A stretch of DNA of 64,000 nt from Sphingomonas sp. HDW15A. Its GTDB lineage: Bacteria; Pseudomonadota; Alphaproteobacteria; Sphingomonadales; Sphingomonadaceae. This document shows, one piece after another, positions 1 through 10,389 of the stretch; position 1 is the stretch's first letter; each line of letters starts with the position of its first letter. The translations under genes were made by a program, and so were the position numbers. Location of the stretch: assembly GCF_011301715.1 (NCBI RefSeq), contig NZ_CP049870.1, forward strand, positions 1,674,001-1,738,000, written 5' to 3'. A model generated the notes under the pieces. It did no database searches. It was not told the DNA's origin and worked only from the letters and a program-made list of their open reading frames with translations.

Positions 1-293
1 TCGCTGTCGGTCATCGCCGAAAGCGTCTTCTTCAGCTTCTCGATGTCGGAGCCCTTCTTGCCGATGATGACACCCGGGCGGGCGGCATAGATCGACACGC
101 GGCACAACTTCGCCGGACGCTCGATCACCACCTTGGAGATCGCCGCCTGCGGCAGGTTCTTGAGGATGTACTCGCGGATCTTGAGGTCCTCGAGCAGCAG
201 GCGACCGTAATCCTGGCCTTCCGCGAACCAGCGGCTGTCCCAGGTACGGTTGATCTGCAGCCTAAGGCCGACCGGAGAGGATTTCTGACCCAT
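1..293 (-). CDS. rpsC: 30S ribosomal protein S3 (partial, N-terminal part)
   Basis: Small-subunit protein S3, which sits at the mRNA entry side of the 30S head. Only the first 97 or so residues lie in the window; the gene runs off the left edge. The translation begins [12 protein letters not shown] and contains the KH-domain start with [10 protein letters not shown], both typical of S3. The ATG overlaps the TAA stop of rplV (TAATG), so the two are translationally coupled. It is the last visible gene of the S10 block. The identification is secure; the C-terminal half cannot be judged. Confidence 0.95.
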   Translation of the reverse strand, partial: MGQKSSPVGLRLQINRTWDSRWFAEGQDYGRLLLEDLKIREYILKNLPQAAISKVVIERPAKLCRVSIYAARPGVIIGKKGSDIEKLKKTLSAMTDS

Positions 294-670
294 TACGCTT
301 CTTCCTGCTCGCGCACGACGACGCGGATTCGGCTGAACGGCTTGACGATGCGCGAGGAACGACCGCGGGCGCGGGTCGCAAAACGCTTCATCGAGATCGA
401 CTTGCCGACCGAAGCCTCGGCGACGACGAGCGCGTCGACGTCGAGGTTGTGGTTGTTCTCGGCATTGGCGACGGCCGAGGCCAGCACCTTGTAGACATCC
501 TCACTCATGCCCTTGGGCGAGAACTTGAGAATGTTGAGCGCTTCCTCGACCTTGCGGCCGCGGATGAGGCCCGCGACGAGGTTGAGCTTCTGGGCCGAAC
601 CACGGATCATGGTTCCGACCGCCAGCGCTTCCTTGTCGCCGACCTTGCGGGGAGCTGCTTGCTTAGACAT
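293..670 (-). CDS. rplV: 50S ribosomal protein L22
   Basis: Large-subunit protein L22, which binds 23S rRNA and lines the exit tunnel with its beta-hairpin loop. The product is 125 residues. The core carries the conserved [17 protein letters not shown] segment and, near the end, the arginine-rich tunnel loop around [14 protein letters not shown] (about residues 95-108). A short N-terminal extension precedes the core, as is usual in alphaproteobacteria. It sits between rpsS and rpsC with overlapping stop and start codons on both sides, the standard S10-operon order. Confidence 0.96.
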   Translation of the reverse strand: MSKQAAPRKVGDKEALAVGTMIRGSAQKLNLVAGLIRGRKVEEALNILKFSPKGMSEDVYKVLASAVANAENNHNLDVDALVVAEASVGKSISMKRFATRARGRSSRIVKPFSRIRVVVREQEEA

Positions 671-945
671 TAGCGCTTGCCCTTCTTGTCGGCGGCGTGG
701 CCCGGGAAGAAGCGCGTGGGCGCAAATTCACCAAGTTTCATGCCGACCATGTCTTCGTTGACCGATACCGGCACGAACTTGCGGCCGTTGTAGACATTGA
801 AGGTCAGGCCGACGAACTGCGGCAGGATGGTCGAGCGGCGCGACCAGGTCTTGATCGGCGCACGGCCACCCTTGTCCTGAGCGGCTTCCGCCTTCTTCAG
901 GAGCGACAGTTCGACGAACGGACCTTTCCAAACGGAACGAGCCAT
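670..945 (-). CDS. rpsS: 30S ribosomal protein S19
   Basis: Small-subunit head protein S19, which complexes with S13. I start it at the ATG at 945 ([10 protein letters not shown]) and not at the longer upstream opening, because the residues further upstream read in the wrong frame of rplB and have no S19 similarity. The 91-residue product is the normal family length and contains the conserved [16 protein letters not shown] and [14 protein letters not shown] segments. It starts 5 bases after the rplB stop, and its own stop overlaps the rplV start. Confidence 0.95.
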   Translation of the reverse strand: MARSVWKGPFVELSLLKKAEAAQDKGGRAPIKTWSRRSTILPQFVGLTFNVYNGRKFVPVSVNEDMVGMKLGEFAPTRFFPGHAADKKGKR

Positions 946-950
946 TACGG

Positions 951-1787
951 TTAGCCCTTCTTCTTCGCGTGACGCGACCGGATGATGAACTTGTCGGTCG
1001 CTTTGTTGCTGCGGGTGCGGGCACCCTTGGTCGGCTTGCCCCACGGGGTAACCGGGTGACGGCCGCCCGAGGTCCGGCCTTCACCACCGCCGTGCGGGTG
1101 GTCGACCGGGTTCTTGGCGACGCCGCGGGTCAGCGGGCGCTTGCCCAGCCAGCGGGTGCGTCCGGCCTTGGCCAACGTCTGGTTGCTGTTGTCCGGGTTG
1201 GACACTGCCCCGACGGTCGCCATGCAGTCTGCGCGGACGTAGCGCTGCTCGCCCGAGTTCAGGCGGACGATGACCATGCCCTTGTCGCGGCCGACGACCT
1301 GAACATAGGTGCCGGCGGCGCGGGCGATCTGGCCACCCTTGCCGGGCTTCAGCTCGACATTGTGGACGATCGTGCCGACCGGCATCTGGCCGATTTCCAT
1401 CGCATTGCCCGGCTTCACGTCGACCTTCTTGCCGGCGACGACCGAGTCACCCGGCGCAAGACGCTGGGGCGCGATGATGTAGGCCTGCTCGCCACCCTCG
1501 TAGGTGATGAGCGCGATGAACGCGGAGCGGTTCGGATCGTACTCGAGACGCTCGACGGTCGCGACTTTGTCCCAGGTGCGGCGCTTGAAGTCGATGATCC
1601 GGTACTTCTGCTTGTGGCCGCCGGCGATACCGCGCGACGTCACGTGGCCCTTATTGTTACGGCCACCGGTCTTGCGCTTGCCTTCGGTCAGCGCCTTGAC
1701 GGGCTTGCCGCGCCAGAGCGACGACTTATCGACGAGGATGAGACCGCGGCGGGCCGGGCTCGTCGGCTTATATTGCTTGAGTGCCAT
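951..1787 (-). CDS. rplB: 50S ribosomal protein L2
   Basis: L2 is a primary 23S rRNA binder needed for subunit association and peptidyl-transferase centre assembly. The 278-residue product has the usual length. It shows the N-terminal [14 protein letters not shown], the central [17 protein letters not shown] stretch and the C-terminal [13 protein letters not shown] loop, which carries the conserved histidine near the peptidyl-transferase centre. It lies in the order rplW-rplB-rpsS with gaps of only a few bases, so it is read as part of the polycistronic S10 transcript. Confidence 0.97.
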   Translation of the reverse strand: MALKQYKPTSPARRGLILVDKSSLWRGKPVKALTEGKRKTGGRNNKGHVTSRGIAGGHKQKYRIIDFKRRTWDKVATVERLEYDPNRSAFIALITYEGGEQAYIIAPQRLAPGDSVVAGKKVDVKPGNAMEIGQMPVGTIVHNVELKPGKGGQIARAAGTYVQVVGRDKGMVIVRLNSGEQRYVRADCMATVGAVSNPDNSNQTLAKAGRTRWLGKRPLTRGVAKNPVDHPHGGGEGRTSGGRHPVTPWGKPTKGARTRSNKATDKFIIRSRHAKKKG

Positions 1788-1790
1788 CGG

Positions 1791-2105
1791 TTAGATCCCG
1801 CTCGTGATGTCGATCGAATTGCCCTCGGCGAGGGTCACGATCGCCTTCTTCGAATCCGACCGCTGATAGGGCTTGCCCTTCCAGCGCTTGCTCTTGCCCT
1901 TGGAGACGATCGTGTTGACGCCGGTCACCTTGACGTTGAACAGCGCTTCCACGGCCGCCTTGATCTCGGGCTTGGACGCGTCGTTCGCGACCTTGAACAC
2001 GACCGCGTTATTCTCCGAGAGGAGTGTCGTCTTCTCGGTGATGTGCGGCGCGAGCACGATGTCATAGTGGCGGTTGTCGACCGCCGACTGCTGCTTCTTA
2101 GCCAT
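1791..2105 (-). CDS. rplW: 50S ribosomal protein L23
   Basis: L23 lies at the tunnel exit and is a docking site for trigger factor and SRP. The 104-residue product contains [14 protein letters not shown] near residue 15 and the [17 protein letters not shown] segment typical of the family. The N-terminal [11 protein letters not shown] extension is short. The start overlaps the end of rplD by 8 bases, which suggests translational coupling; rplB follows after 3 bases. Confidence 0.95.
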   Translation of the reverse strand: MAKKQQSAVDNRHYDIVLAPHITEKTTLLSENNAVVFKVANDASKPEIKAAVEALFNVKVTGVNTIVSKGKSKRWKGKPYQRSDSKKAIVTLAEGNSIDITSGI

Positions 2106-2724
2106 TGAACCGGGCCTCCAGCTTCTCGACCGCGGCGCGGGTCAGGACCAACGTCTCGTGGCGGAGGATATCGTAAACATTTGCGCCGACGGCGGGCATC
2201 AGGTTGATGCTTTCGAGGTTCGAGCTGGCGCGGGCGAAGCTCACATTTAGCGCGTCGCCGTCCATCACCAGCGCAGTCTTGCCGAAGCCGAGCTTGCTCA
2301 GCTTCTCGCGAAGCGCCTTGGTCTTGCCCTCGCCCAGGTCGAGATTGTCGAGGACGATGAGGTTGCCCTCCTTCGCCTTCGAGCTGAGCGCCATCTTGAG
2401 GCCGAGCGCACGAACCTTCTTGTTGAGGCTCGAGGTAAAGACGCGGGCCCGCGGACCATGCGCCTTGCCGCCGCCGATGAAGATCGGGGCACGGCGATCG
2501 CCGTGACGAGCCGTACCGCCACCCTTCTGGCGACCGAACTTCTTGCCGGTGCGGGCAACGTCGCTGCGCTCACGCGCAGGACGAGCCGGTGCACGGCGAT
2601 TGATCAGCTGCCAGGTCACCACACGGTGAAGGATGTCGGCGCGGGGCTCGACGCCGAAAACGGCATCGTCGAGCTGAATGTCGCCGCCAGCCTTGGCATC
2701 AAGGGTCTGAACCTTGACCTTCAT
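2098..2724 (-). CDS. rplD: 50S ribosomal protein L4
   Basis: L4 (208 residues) forms part of the exit tunnel constriction. In gammaproteobacteria it also represses the S10 operon through a leader RNA; whether it does so here is unknown. The sequence shows the conserved loop region [20 protein letters not shown] (about residues 57-76) and [13 protein letters not shown]. It starts 3 bases after the rplC stop. No E. coli-type S10 leader is evident upstream of rpsJ, but there is a structured spacer between rpsJ and rplC. Confidence 0.95.
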   Translation of the reverse strand: MKVKVQTLDAKAGGDIQLDDAVFGVEPRADILHRVVTWQLINRRAPARPARERSDVARTGKKFGRQKGGGTARHGDRRAPIFIGGGKAHGPRARVFTSSLNKKVRALGLKMALSSKAKEGNLIVLDNLDLGEGKTKALREKLSKLGFGKTALVMDGDALNVSFARASSNLESINLMPAVGANVYDILRHETLVLTRAAVEKLEARFNG

Positions 2725-2727
2725 GAC

Positions 2728-3627
2728 TTAGCCTTCCTTGCTCTCGTCGGCCGCCGGGGTTTCACCCTCGGCCGAACCGGCATCGTTATTCTCTTCAGCG
2801 CCAGCCGCTTCGGCTTCCGCCGCAGCTGCACCGGCTTCCTGCTCGGCCGCGATCGCCGCGACCTCGTCGTCGCCCGGAAGCGCCGGGATTTCGTGGACCG
2901 CGGCGTCGTCGACTAGGCCCGCAGGAGCCTCTTCGATCGGAGCCTTTGCCTTCGGGTCGAACAGGCCGGCGGGGTACGGCGCTTCTTCGTGGCGCGGAAG
3001 CTTGATCGCATCGGCGATCGTCAGCCAGCTGCCCTTGTGGCCAGGGACCGAGCCCTTGACGAAAATCAGGCCGCGAGCGGCGTCCGTGCGGACGACCTCG
3101 AGGTTCTGCTGGGTGCGGTTGCGGGCGCCCATGTGACCGGCCATCTTCTTGTTCTTGAAGACGCGGCCAGGATCCTGGCGGTTACCGGTCGAACCGTGCG
3201 AGCGGTGCGAGACGGAGACACCGTGCGTGGCGCGAAGTCCGCCGAAGCCCCAGCGCTTCATGGCGCCGGCAAAGCCCTTGCCCTGCGTAACTCCGGAAAT
3301 ATCGACCAGCTGGCCGGCAACGAAGTGATCGGCGGAAAGCGTCGCGCCGACATCGAGGAGCGCGTCCTCGGCGACACGGAATTCGACGACCTTCGCCTTG
3401 GGCTCGACCTCGGCCTTGCCGAACGCGCCGCGCTGCGGCTTGGCAACGTTCTTCGCCTTGGCCGTTCCGGCCCCCAGTGCGACGGCGGTGTAGCCGTCCC
3501 TATCTTGTTCGCGTCGACCGACAACCTGCACATTGTCCAGCTGAAGAACGGTAACCGGCACGTGCCGACCGTCCGCCTGGAACAAGCGGGTCATCCCCAT
3601 CTTCTTCGCGATCACGCCAGTGCGCAT
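2728..3627 (-). CDS. rplC: 50S ribosomal protein L3 with long acidic C-terminal tail
   Basis: L3 is an early assembly protein near the peptidyl-transferase centre. The start is the ATG at 3627 ([16 protein letters not shown]), preceded by a good ribosome-binding site GGGAG; a longer opening upstream is non-coding. Residues 1-210 are a normal L3, with [17 protein letters not shown] and [14 protein letters not shown]. Residues of about 212-299 form a low-complexity tail rich in Ala, Glu and Asp. Bacterial L3 is usually near 210 residues and alphaproteobacterial L3 is often somewhat longer, so this roughly 90-residue acidic tail is unusual. Confidence 0.95.
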   Translation of the reverse strand: MRTGVIAKKMGMTRLFQADGRHVPVTVLQLDNVQVVGRREQDRDGYTAVALGAGTAKAKNVAKPQRGAFGKAEVEPKAKVVEFRVAEDALLDVGATLSADHFVAGQLVDISGVTQGKGFAGAMKRWGFGGLRATHGVSVSHRSHGSTGNRQDPGRVFKNKKMAGHMGARNRTQQNLEVVRTDAARGLIFVKGSVPGHKGSWLTIADAIKLPRHEEAPYPAGLFDPKAKAPIEEAPAGLVDDAAVHEIPALPGDDEVAAIAAEQEAGAAAAEAEAAGAEENNDAGSAEGETPAADESKEG

Positions 3628-3649
3628 GACCAATAGCTCCCAACAGAGG

Positions 3650-3778
3650 CCCACGAACCCCGATTGGTTCGCGGGCGTGCAGCCCAGTGATTTGATACGT
3701 GCCCCGCTTGGGCCATTCCCATCCCCGAATGGGGTCAGGATGCGGGGGACGCAGTCCGGGTGCCCCGAAAGGCGCCCG
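3650..3778 (-). promoter_or_regulatory. Structured spacer between rpsJ and rplC (two strong hairpins)
   Basis: The 220-base gap between rpsJ and rplC (3628-3847) is much longer than any other S10-block gap and encodes nothing convincing. In the minus-strand RNA it can fold into at least two strong hairpins. One is at 3757-3778 (8-bp stem, 6-base loop). The other is at 3650-3675 (10-bp stem with one G-U pair, 6-base loop), ending 22 bases before the rplC start codon. A weaker stem lies at 3713-3732. A role in translational control or mRNA processing is an inference. Confidence 0.45.
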
Positions 3779-3847
3779 CGGTATCCCAAAACTCAGTGCG
3801 CTTGCGGGACCGCTAATAAGAGCGATTCAACCGCTGCGCCGTGGCCC

Positions 3848-4159
3848 TTAGGCCAATTTGATCTCGACGTCCACACCTGCAGCGAGATCGAGCTTCATTA
3901 GCGCGTCGACAGTCTGCGGAGTGGGCTGAACGATATCGAGAAGCCGCTTGTACGTGCGAACCTCGAACTGCTCGCGCGACTTCTTGTCGATGTGCGGCGA
4001 GCGGTTGACGGTGAACTTCTCGATACGGGTCGGAAGAGGGATGGGGCCGCGAATAAGGGCACCGGTGCGCCGAGCGGTGTCAGCGATGTCGCCCGTGGCC
4101 TGATCCAGCACACGATGATCGAACGCCTTCAGGCGAATCCGGATATTCTGCGTTTCCAT
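3848..4159 (-). CDS. rpsJ: 30S ribosomal protein S10
   Basis: S10, which also acts as NusE in transcription antitermination. I choose the ATG at 4159, giving [16 protein letters not shown] and 103 residues, the same length as the E. coli protein; a GTG two codons upstream is the alternative. Conserved segments RGPIPLPTR and [13 protein letters not shown] are present. It follows tuf after 154 bases that include a strong hairpin, so S10-block expression may come from readthrough, a separate promoter, or both. Confidence 0.95.
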   Translation of the reverse strand: METQNIRIRLKAFDHRVLDQATGDIADTARRTGALIRGPIPLPTRIEKFTVNRSPHIDKKSREQFEVRTYKRLLDIVQPTPQTVDALMKLDLAAGVDVEIKLA

Positions 4160-4274
4160 GTCCACTTACCGATTTGAAAGAGCCTACCCCCTTGTCCGAG
4201 AACCTGGGGCTTACATAAAAAACCAAGCGCGACACTGGCCGTTCGGCCGACGCCGCGCATGATCGAAACTGGTT

Positions 4275-4305
4275 GCGGGCCGCGTGAGAGAATCACGCGG
4301 CCCGC
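4275..4305 (-). terminator. Hairpin after tuf, possible partial terminator
   Basis: A perfect 13-bp inverted repeat (arms 4275-4287 and 4293-4305, loop 4288-4292) lies just past the tuf stop. In the transcribed direction it is followed by only a weak U-rich stretch, so termination is probably incomplete. It could also protect the 3' end of the tuf mRNA. Confidence 0.55.
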
Positions 4306-4313
4306 GCCCTATA

Positions 4314-5504
4314 TTACTTCGTGATGGTGCCGACAACCCCTGCGCCGACGGTCCGGCCACCTTCGCGGATCGCGAAGCGAAGGCCTTGGTCCATGGCGAT
4401 CGGAGCGATGAGCTTCACACCCAGCGAAACGTTGTCGCCCGGCATGACCATCTCCGTGCCTTCCGGCAGCTGAACTTCGCCCGTCACGTCGGTCGTGCGG
4501 AAGTAGAACTGCGGACGGTAGTTGGCAAAGAATGGCGTGTGACGGCCGCCCTCGTCCTTCGACAGGACATAAACTTCCGCCTGGAAGTCGGTGTGCGGCG
4601 TGATCGAGCCCGGCTTGCAGAGAACCTGGCCACGCTCAACGTCTTCACGGCCGATGCCGCGGATCAGCGCACCGATGTTGTCGCCGGCCTCGCCCTGATC
4701 GAGCAGCTTTCGGAACATCTCGACGCCGGTGACGGTCGTCTTCTGCGTGTCGCGGATGCCGACGATCTCGACTTCCTCACCGACCTTGATGACGCCGGTT
4801 TCGACACGGCCGGTGACGACGGTGCCGCGACCCGAGATCGAGAACACGTCTTCGATCGGCATGAGGAACGGCTTGTCGAGCGGACGCTCCGGCTGCGGGA
4901 TCCAGTCGTCGACCGCCTTCATCAGCTCCATGATCTTGTCTTCGCCGATTTCCGGGTTGCGGTCTTCAAGAGCCGCAAGCGCCGAACCGGAGACGATCGG
5001 AATGTTGTCGCCGTCGAAGCCGCGCTTCGAAAGTTCCTCGCGGATTTCCAGCTCGACGAGCTCGAGCAGCTCGGGATCGTCGACCTGGTCGACCTTGTTG
5101 AGGAAGACGACCATGGTCGGAACGCCGACCTGCGCCGCGAGCAAGATGTGCTCCTTGGTCTGCGGCATCGGGCCGTCGGCGGCCGAAACGACGAGGATCG
5201 CGCCGTCCATCTGGGCGGCGCCGGTGATCATGTTCTTCACATAGTCGGCGTGGCCCGGGCAATCGACGTGCGCGTAGTGACGAGCAGGGGTCTCATATTC
5301 GACGTGCGCCGTCGAAATGGTGATTCCGCGCTCACGCTCTTCCGGCGCCTTGTCGATGTTGGCGAAGTCGACGGCTTCGCCGCCGCCGTGCTTCGACAGC
5401 ACCTTGGTGATCGCCGCGGTCAGCGAGGTCTTGCCATGGTCGACGTGACCGATGGTGCCGATGTTGCAATGCGGCTTGTTCCGCTCAAACTTTGCCTTCG
5501 CCAT
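4314..5504 (-). CDS. tuf: Elongation factor Tu
   Basis: GTPase that delivers aminoacyl-tRNA to the ribosomal A site. The 396-residue product has the G1 motif GHVDHGKT (19-26), DCPGH (81-85) and NKVD (136-139), followed by domains 2 and 3 ending in [11 protein letters not shown] ribosome-binding site AGAGG lies 8 bases before the ATG. It is the fourth gene of the str block, after fusA. Hairpins both upstream (5531-5559) and downstream (4275-4305) frame it, which could allow EF-Tu to be produced at its own high level. A second tuf copy, if any, is outside the window. Confidence 0.97.
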   Translation of the reverse strand: MAKAKFERNKPHCNIGTIGHVDHGKTSLTAAITKVLSKHGGGEAVDFANIDKAPEERERGITISTAHVEYETPARHYAHVDCPGHADYVKNMITGAAQMDGAILVVSAADGPMPQTKEHILLAAQVGVPTMVVFLNKVDQVDDPELLELVELEIREELSKRGFDGDNIPIVSGSALAALEDRNPEIGEDKIMELMKAVDDWIPQPERPLDKPFLMPIEDVFSISGRGTVVTGRVETGVIKVGEEVEIVGIRDTQKTTVTGVEMFRKLLDQGEAGDNIGALIRGIGREDVERGQVLCKPGSITPHTDFQAEVYVLSKDEGGRHTPFFANYRPQFYFRTTDVTGEVQLPEGTEMVMPGDNVSLGVKLIAPIAMDQGLRFAIREGGRTVGAGVVGTITK

Positions 5505-5530
5505 TTTTAGCCTCTTCTACTTTGAAAATC

Positions 5531-5559
5531 GGGCGGCTCGCCCTCTTGCGAGCGCGCCC
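5531..5559 (-). terminator. Hairpin between fusA and tuf (attenuator or processing site)
   Basis: In the 73-base fusA-tuf gap the RNA can form GGGC and GCTCGC-type paired arms across 5531-5559, followed in the transcribed direction by GATTTTC. It resembles a leaky intrinsic terminator. The function is inferred from structure and position only. Confidence 0.45.
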
Positions 5560-5577
5560 ATAGCCATAAAAATCCGG

Positions 5578-7671
<2,094 letters not shown>

Positions 7672-7694
7672 GACAGGAGCTTCCTTAAGTCTGC

Positions 7695-7723
7695 AGGGGG
7701 CGGGCAACACGGCCCAACCCCCT
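7695..7723 (-). promoter_or_regulatory. Hairpin between rpsG and fusA
   Basis: The arms 7695-7705 (AGGGGG then CGGGC on the plus strand) and 7712-7723 (GCCC then CCCCCT) pair to form a stable GC-rich stem in the intercistronic gap, ending about 24 bases before the fusA start. There is no U-tract, so termination is unlikely. Translational coupling or mRNA processing is possible. Confidence 0.45.
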
Positions 7724-7740
7724 CTATATGGTTACGATTT

Positions 7741-8211
7741 TTACCAGCGGTAGTGCGAGAAGGCGCGGTTCGCTTCCGCCATGCGGTGCGTGTCTTCGCG
7801 CTTCTTGACGGCGTTGCCGCGATTCTGCGAGGCGTCCATCAGCTCGCCCGACAGGCGGCCTGACATCGTCTTCTCGCTGCGTGCGCGGGCGGCCGTGATC
7901 AGCCAGCGGATGGCCAGGGCCTGGGCGCGCTCGGCGCGAACCTCGACAGGCACCTGGTAGGTTGCACCGCCGACGCGGCGGCTGCGAACCTCGATTCCCG
8001 GCTTCACGTTGGCCAGCGCCTCGTGGAACACGCCGATCGGATCCTTCTTCAGGCGAGCCTCGACATTGTCGAGCGCGCCATAGACGATGCTTTCGGCAAC
8101 CGACTTCTTACCGTCGAGCATGATGTTGTTCATGAACTTCGACAGGACGATATCACCGAACTTGGGATCCGGCAGGATGACGCGCTTTTCAGGGCGGCGA
8201 CGACGGGACAT
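7741..8211 (-). CDS. rpsG: 30S ribosomal protein S7
   Basis: Primary 16S rRNA binder that nucleates 30S head assembly; in E. coli it also represses str mRNA translation. The product is 156 residues, starting [20 protein letters not shown] with the conserved [37 protein letters not shown] and the C-terminal [15 protein letters not shown]. It lies between rpsL and fusA, in standard str order. The rpsG-fusA gap carries a strong hairpin. Confidence 0.96.
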   Translation of the reverse strand: MSRRRRPEKRVILPDPKFGDIVLSKFMNNIMLDGKKSVAESIVYGALDNVEARLKKDPIGVFHEALANVKPGIEVRSRRVGGATYQVPVEVRAERAQALAIRWLITAARARSEKTMSGRLSGELMDASQNRGNAVKKREDTHRMAEANRAFSHYRW

Positions 8212-8232
8212 ATCTTATTCCTTTCAGAGCGG

Positions 8233-8254
8233 CGCGCCTGCGTTTCGCGGCGCG
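8233..8254 (-). promoter_or_regulatory. Hairpin between rpsL and rpsG
   Basis: The 58-base gap contains CGCGCC (8233-8238) and GGCGCG (8249-8254), with an inner GCG/CGC pair around a TTT loop and a one-base bulge. This gives a 9-bp GC-rich stem in the RNA. There is no U-tract on the minus strand. It is part of a series of hairpins in every str-block gap. Confidence 0.4.
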
Positions 8255-8269
8255 ACCGACGAAACCAGC

Positions 8270-8641
8270 TTACTTCGGGCGCTTGGCGCCGTACTTCGAA
8301 CGGGACTGCTTGCGATCCTTCACGCCCTGCGTGTCGAGCACGCCGCGAAGCACGTGATAGCGCACGCCCGGAAGGTCGCGCACACGGCCGCCGCGGATCA
8401 GCACGACGCTGTGCTCCTGCAGGTTGTGGCCCTCACCCGGGATATAGCTGATGACTTCGCGCTGGTTGGTCAGGCGGACCTTGGCAACCTTGCGCAGAGC
8501 CGAGTTCGGCTTCTTCGGGGTGGTGGTATAGACACGGGTGCAGACACCGCGCTTTTGCGGGTTCTGTTCCATCGCAGGGACCTTCGACTTGGCCTTCTGC
8601 GGATCGCGACCCTTGCGGATCAGCTGGTTAATCGTCGGCAT
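8270..8641 (-). CDS. rpsL: 30S ribosomal protein S12
   Basis: Decoding-centre protein S12, 123 residues. The start is the ATG at 8641 ([11 protein letters not shown]), with AAGGTGAAGG upstream; the in-frame opening 17 codons earlier is leader. The first accuracy loop is intact (TPKKPN, Lys43). In the second loop, [10 protein letters not shown], residue 88 is Arg (codon CGC at 8378-8380) where E. coli and most bacteria have Lys. Lys88Arg is a classic streptomycin-resistance substitution. It is the first gene of the str-S10 transcript, downstream of a good promoter and a leader hairpin. Confidence 0.97.
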   Translation of the reverse strand: MPTINQLIRKGRDPQKAKSKVPAMEQNPQKRGVCTRVYTTTPKKPNSALRKVAKVRLTNQREVISYIPGEGHNLQEHSVVLIRGGRVRDLPGVRYHVLRGVLDTQGVKDRKQSRSKYGAKRPK

Positions 8642-8700
8642 GAAGCCTTCACCTTTCATTGCCGGAAACGCTCCGGCGGTTACTTTGCGCAACGCAAAAG

Positions 8701-8739
8701 CGTGAACACCGGGCGGCCTACGGCCACCTGGCCTTCACG
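8701..8739 (-). promoter_or_regulatory. Hairpin in the rpsL 5' leader
   Basis: Between the promoter and rpsL the RNA can form a long stem: outer arms 8701-8706 and 8734-8739 (6 bp), and inner arms 8709-8718 and 8722-8731 (10 bp with one mismatch and one G-U) around a 3-base loop. It ends about 60 bases before the start codon. I know of no described S12 leader motif matching it. A regulatory role is inferred. Confidence 0.45.
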
Positions 8740-8806
8740 TCGTTGAGCAATGTTCAGCTCTTGCCCGGCAGGCTTGCGAGAATCGCACCCGGCGCGGACG
8801 AGCGGG

Positions 8807-8835
8807 CCATTACGGAGGAACGGCCCGAAGGTCAA
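8807..8835 (-). promoter_or_regulatory. Probable promoter of the str-S10 operon
   Basis: On the minus strand TTGACC (8830-8835) is separated by exactly 17 bases from TAATGG (8807-8812). The -35 fits the alphaproteobacterial housekeeping consensus well and the -10 is weaker. It sits about 165 bases upstream of rpsL, in the only intergenic gap large enough to hold the operon promoter. Confidence 0.5.
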
Positions 8836-8871
8836 CGGGTGAGCGGCGTTCCGGCCACCCGCGAAACATCA

Positions 8872-9627
8872 TCAGCTGCGCTTGCGGCCGATCTCCTGGA
8901 TGAAACGAAAGGCTTCCGGGGTGAACGGGACATTGGAAACCTCGCCCTTCCACTCGTCCATCCGCTCATAGAGATTGGTGACCCCGGCCATCATCCCCGG
9001 GGTTGCGACAGCCTTGAACGGCGCAAGCAGCTCTTGCCACGCGTCATAGAGCATCTGCGCCTCGGGGCTATCGGCGCCAAGCGGTATCGCTTCCTGGACC
9101 CGCTCACCCAGATCGGCCCACTTGCGGCTATATTCCACCTGGTCGAATCCCGTCGGCGGCGGATTGGCCGCGAACTCGGCGCGCTGCTCCTCGGTGAGAT
9201 AACGCTCCGACACCTTGTCCCATTGATCCTTTGACATCATCAAATCCTCGTTCTTGATCAGCGAGCAGAAGGTCGCGGCATCGACGGGCTCGCCGCGGTC
9301 GATGCGTGACTTGACGGACAGCAGCAGCGAACGGGCTTCATCGAGTTCTGCCCGTTTGGCGTCGACCGCCTCCAGCTGGAGGTCGATAAGCTTGCCGAGG
9401 TCGAGGCGACGGTCGCCGGTCAGCGATGCGATCTGCGCCAGGGTCAGGCCGGCACGCTTGAGCGCGACGATACGATTGACCTGCTCCAGCTCTCCGCGAC
9501 CGTAAACCCGCCGCCCGCTATGGGTGCGGAGCGGCTTCACCAACCCGCGCGCCTCATAGAAGCGCAGCGCACGGCTGGTGAGGCCGGTCCGCCGAGCGAC
9601 TTCGCGAATATCGAGGGTCTCCGCCAT
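8872..9627 (-). CDS. MerR-family regulator with TipAS-like C-terminal domain
   Basis: 251 residues. The N-terminal MerR winged helix-turn-helix (residues 5-75) reads LDIREVARRTGLTSRALRFY, followed by the dimerisation coiled coil (about 76-120). The C-terminal 130 residues resemble the TipAS effector-binding domain of MerR regulators. MerR proteins twist overspaced promoters when their ligand binds; the ligand here is unknown. The gene follows the sulfotransferase-like gene after a 33-base gap filled by a perfect dyad (9642-9660), probably its own operator. No clear target other than itself is visible. Confidence 0.85.
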   Translation of the reverse strand: MAETLDIREVARRTGLTSRALRFYEARGLVKPLRTHSGRRVYGRGELEQVNRIVALKRAGLTLAQIASLTGDRRLDLGKLIDLQLEAVDAKRAELDEARSLLLSVKSRIDRGEPVDAATFCSLIKNEDLMMSKDQWDKVSERYLTEEQRAEFAANPPPTGFDQVEYSRKWADLGERVQEAIPLGADSPEAQMLYDAWQELLAPFKAVATPGMMAGVTNLYERMDEWKGEVSNVPFTPEAFRFIQEIGRKRS

Positions 9628-9641
9628 TCACACGCAATAGC

Positions 9642-9660
9642 AGTTGACGTTGCGTCAACT
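9642..9660. promoter_or_regulatory. Palindromic operator upstream of the merR gene
   Basis: Perfect dyad AGTTGACG-TTG-CGTCAACT (8-bp arms, 3-base centre), 15 bases upstream of the MerR start codon and ending exactly at the previous gene's stop codon. GTTGAC/GTCAAC dyads are typical binding sites of MerR-family regulators, so autoregulation is likely. Confidence 0.6.
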
Positions 9661-10389
9661 TCAAGCGGTAATTTTGTGCGCCGCAAGCCGTTCGTAAAAT
9701 GGGCGGCACTGGTCGGCGACACGCCATGCTTCGTCATCGAGGAGGATAAGGCGGGCGTCGGGTTCGCCAAAGCCGGTGCTCTCGGCAACCGCGTCGTACC
9801 AGTGCGGAGCCCAGATACCGTCGGTCTCGCGGATACCCGGTTCCCAGCGCAGCATGGACGGATCCCAGGTAATTCCCAGCGCGCCGCACAGCCGCTGCAG
9901 CATCGCCCGCGGATTTCGCAATATGTCCGCGCTGTCGACGACAGGCGGCGGATGGCCCAGGCGGTCGGCCTCGCGCTCGAAAAATTCGACCTGCCGCTCG
10001 ACGCCGAGATGATCGGGCCGGACCGCGACGCGCTTGGCTGCGTAACTGGCGACGACCCTGGCCGGATCGCGGATCAGGAAGGCATGGGTAAGTCCCGGCA
10101 AATCGTCGTGGTCGACCGGCCCGACCATATGATGCGCCATGTGCTTCTGGTACCAGATGGGTGTGCCCGTCGGACACGGCCCGGTCATCGTTCGCGCCAC
10201 GCTGTCCCAGTCGCAGTCCATCGCGGCTATGACCTCGTCGGCCATCGGCTGCGGGTCGCCGGTCTGCCTGAGGTAGGCGCCATAGAATGGCTCGTCCGAC
10301 ACGAAGGTATCAGGTCTGCTCCCAAAACTGCGCATCATCGCCGTGGACAGGTTCCTGGGCCCCGACCACATGGCAACGCGGACCGTCAC
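9661..10389 (-). CDS. Sulfotransferase-like P-loop protein paired with an aminotransferase
   Basis: 242 residues beginning with a GTG. The N-terminal MWSGPRNLSTAMMRSFGSRP resembles the PAPS-binding loop of sulfotransferases, and a later FLIRDPARVVASYAAKR resembles the 3'-phosphate-binding segment. The substrate is unknown and enzymatic sulfotransfer is not proven. The start overlaps the stop of the aminotransferase gene (GTGA), so both are made together. To my knowledge, plant branched-chain aminotransferase-like proteins carry a similar domain fused to a class IV aminotransferase, which would support a joint function. Confidence 0.7.
   Translation of the reverse strand: MTVRVAMWSGPRNLSTAMMRSFGSRPDTFVSDEPFYGAYLRQTGDPQPMADEVIAAMDCDWDSVARTMTGPCPTGTPIWYQKHMAHHMVGPVDHDDLPGLTHAFLIRDPARVVASYAAKRVAVRPDHLGVERQVEFFEREADRLGHPPPVVDSADILRNPRAMLQRLCGALGITWDPSMLRWEPGIRETDGIWAPHWYDAVAESTGFGEPDARLILLDDEAWRVADQCRPFYERLAAHKITA

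Noticed and set aside
4284..5510. 408-codon plus-strand frame opposite tuf
   Set aside because: Shadow of tuf; the coding evidence is wholly on the minus strand.
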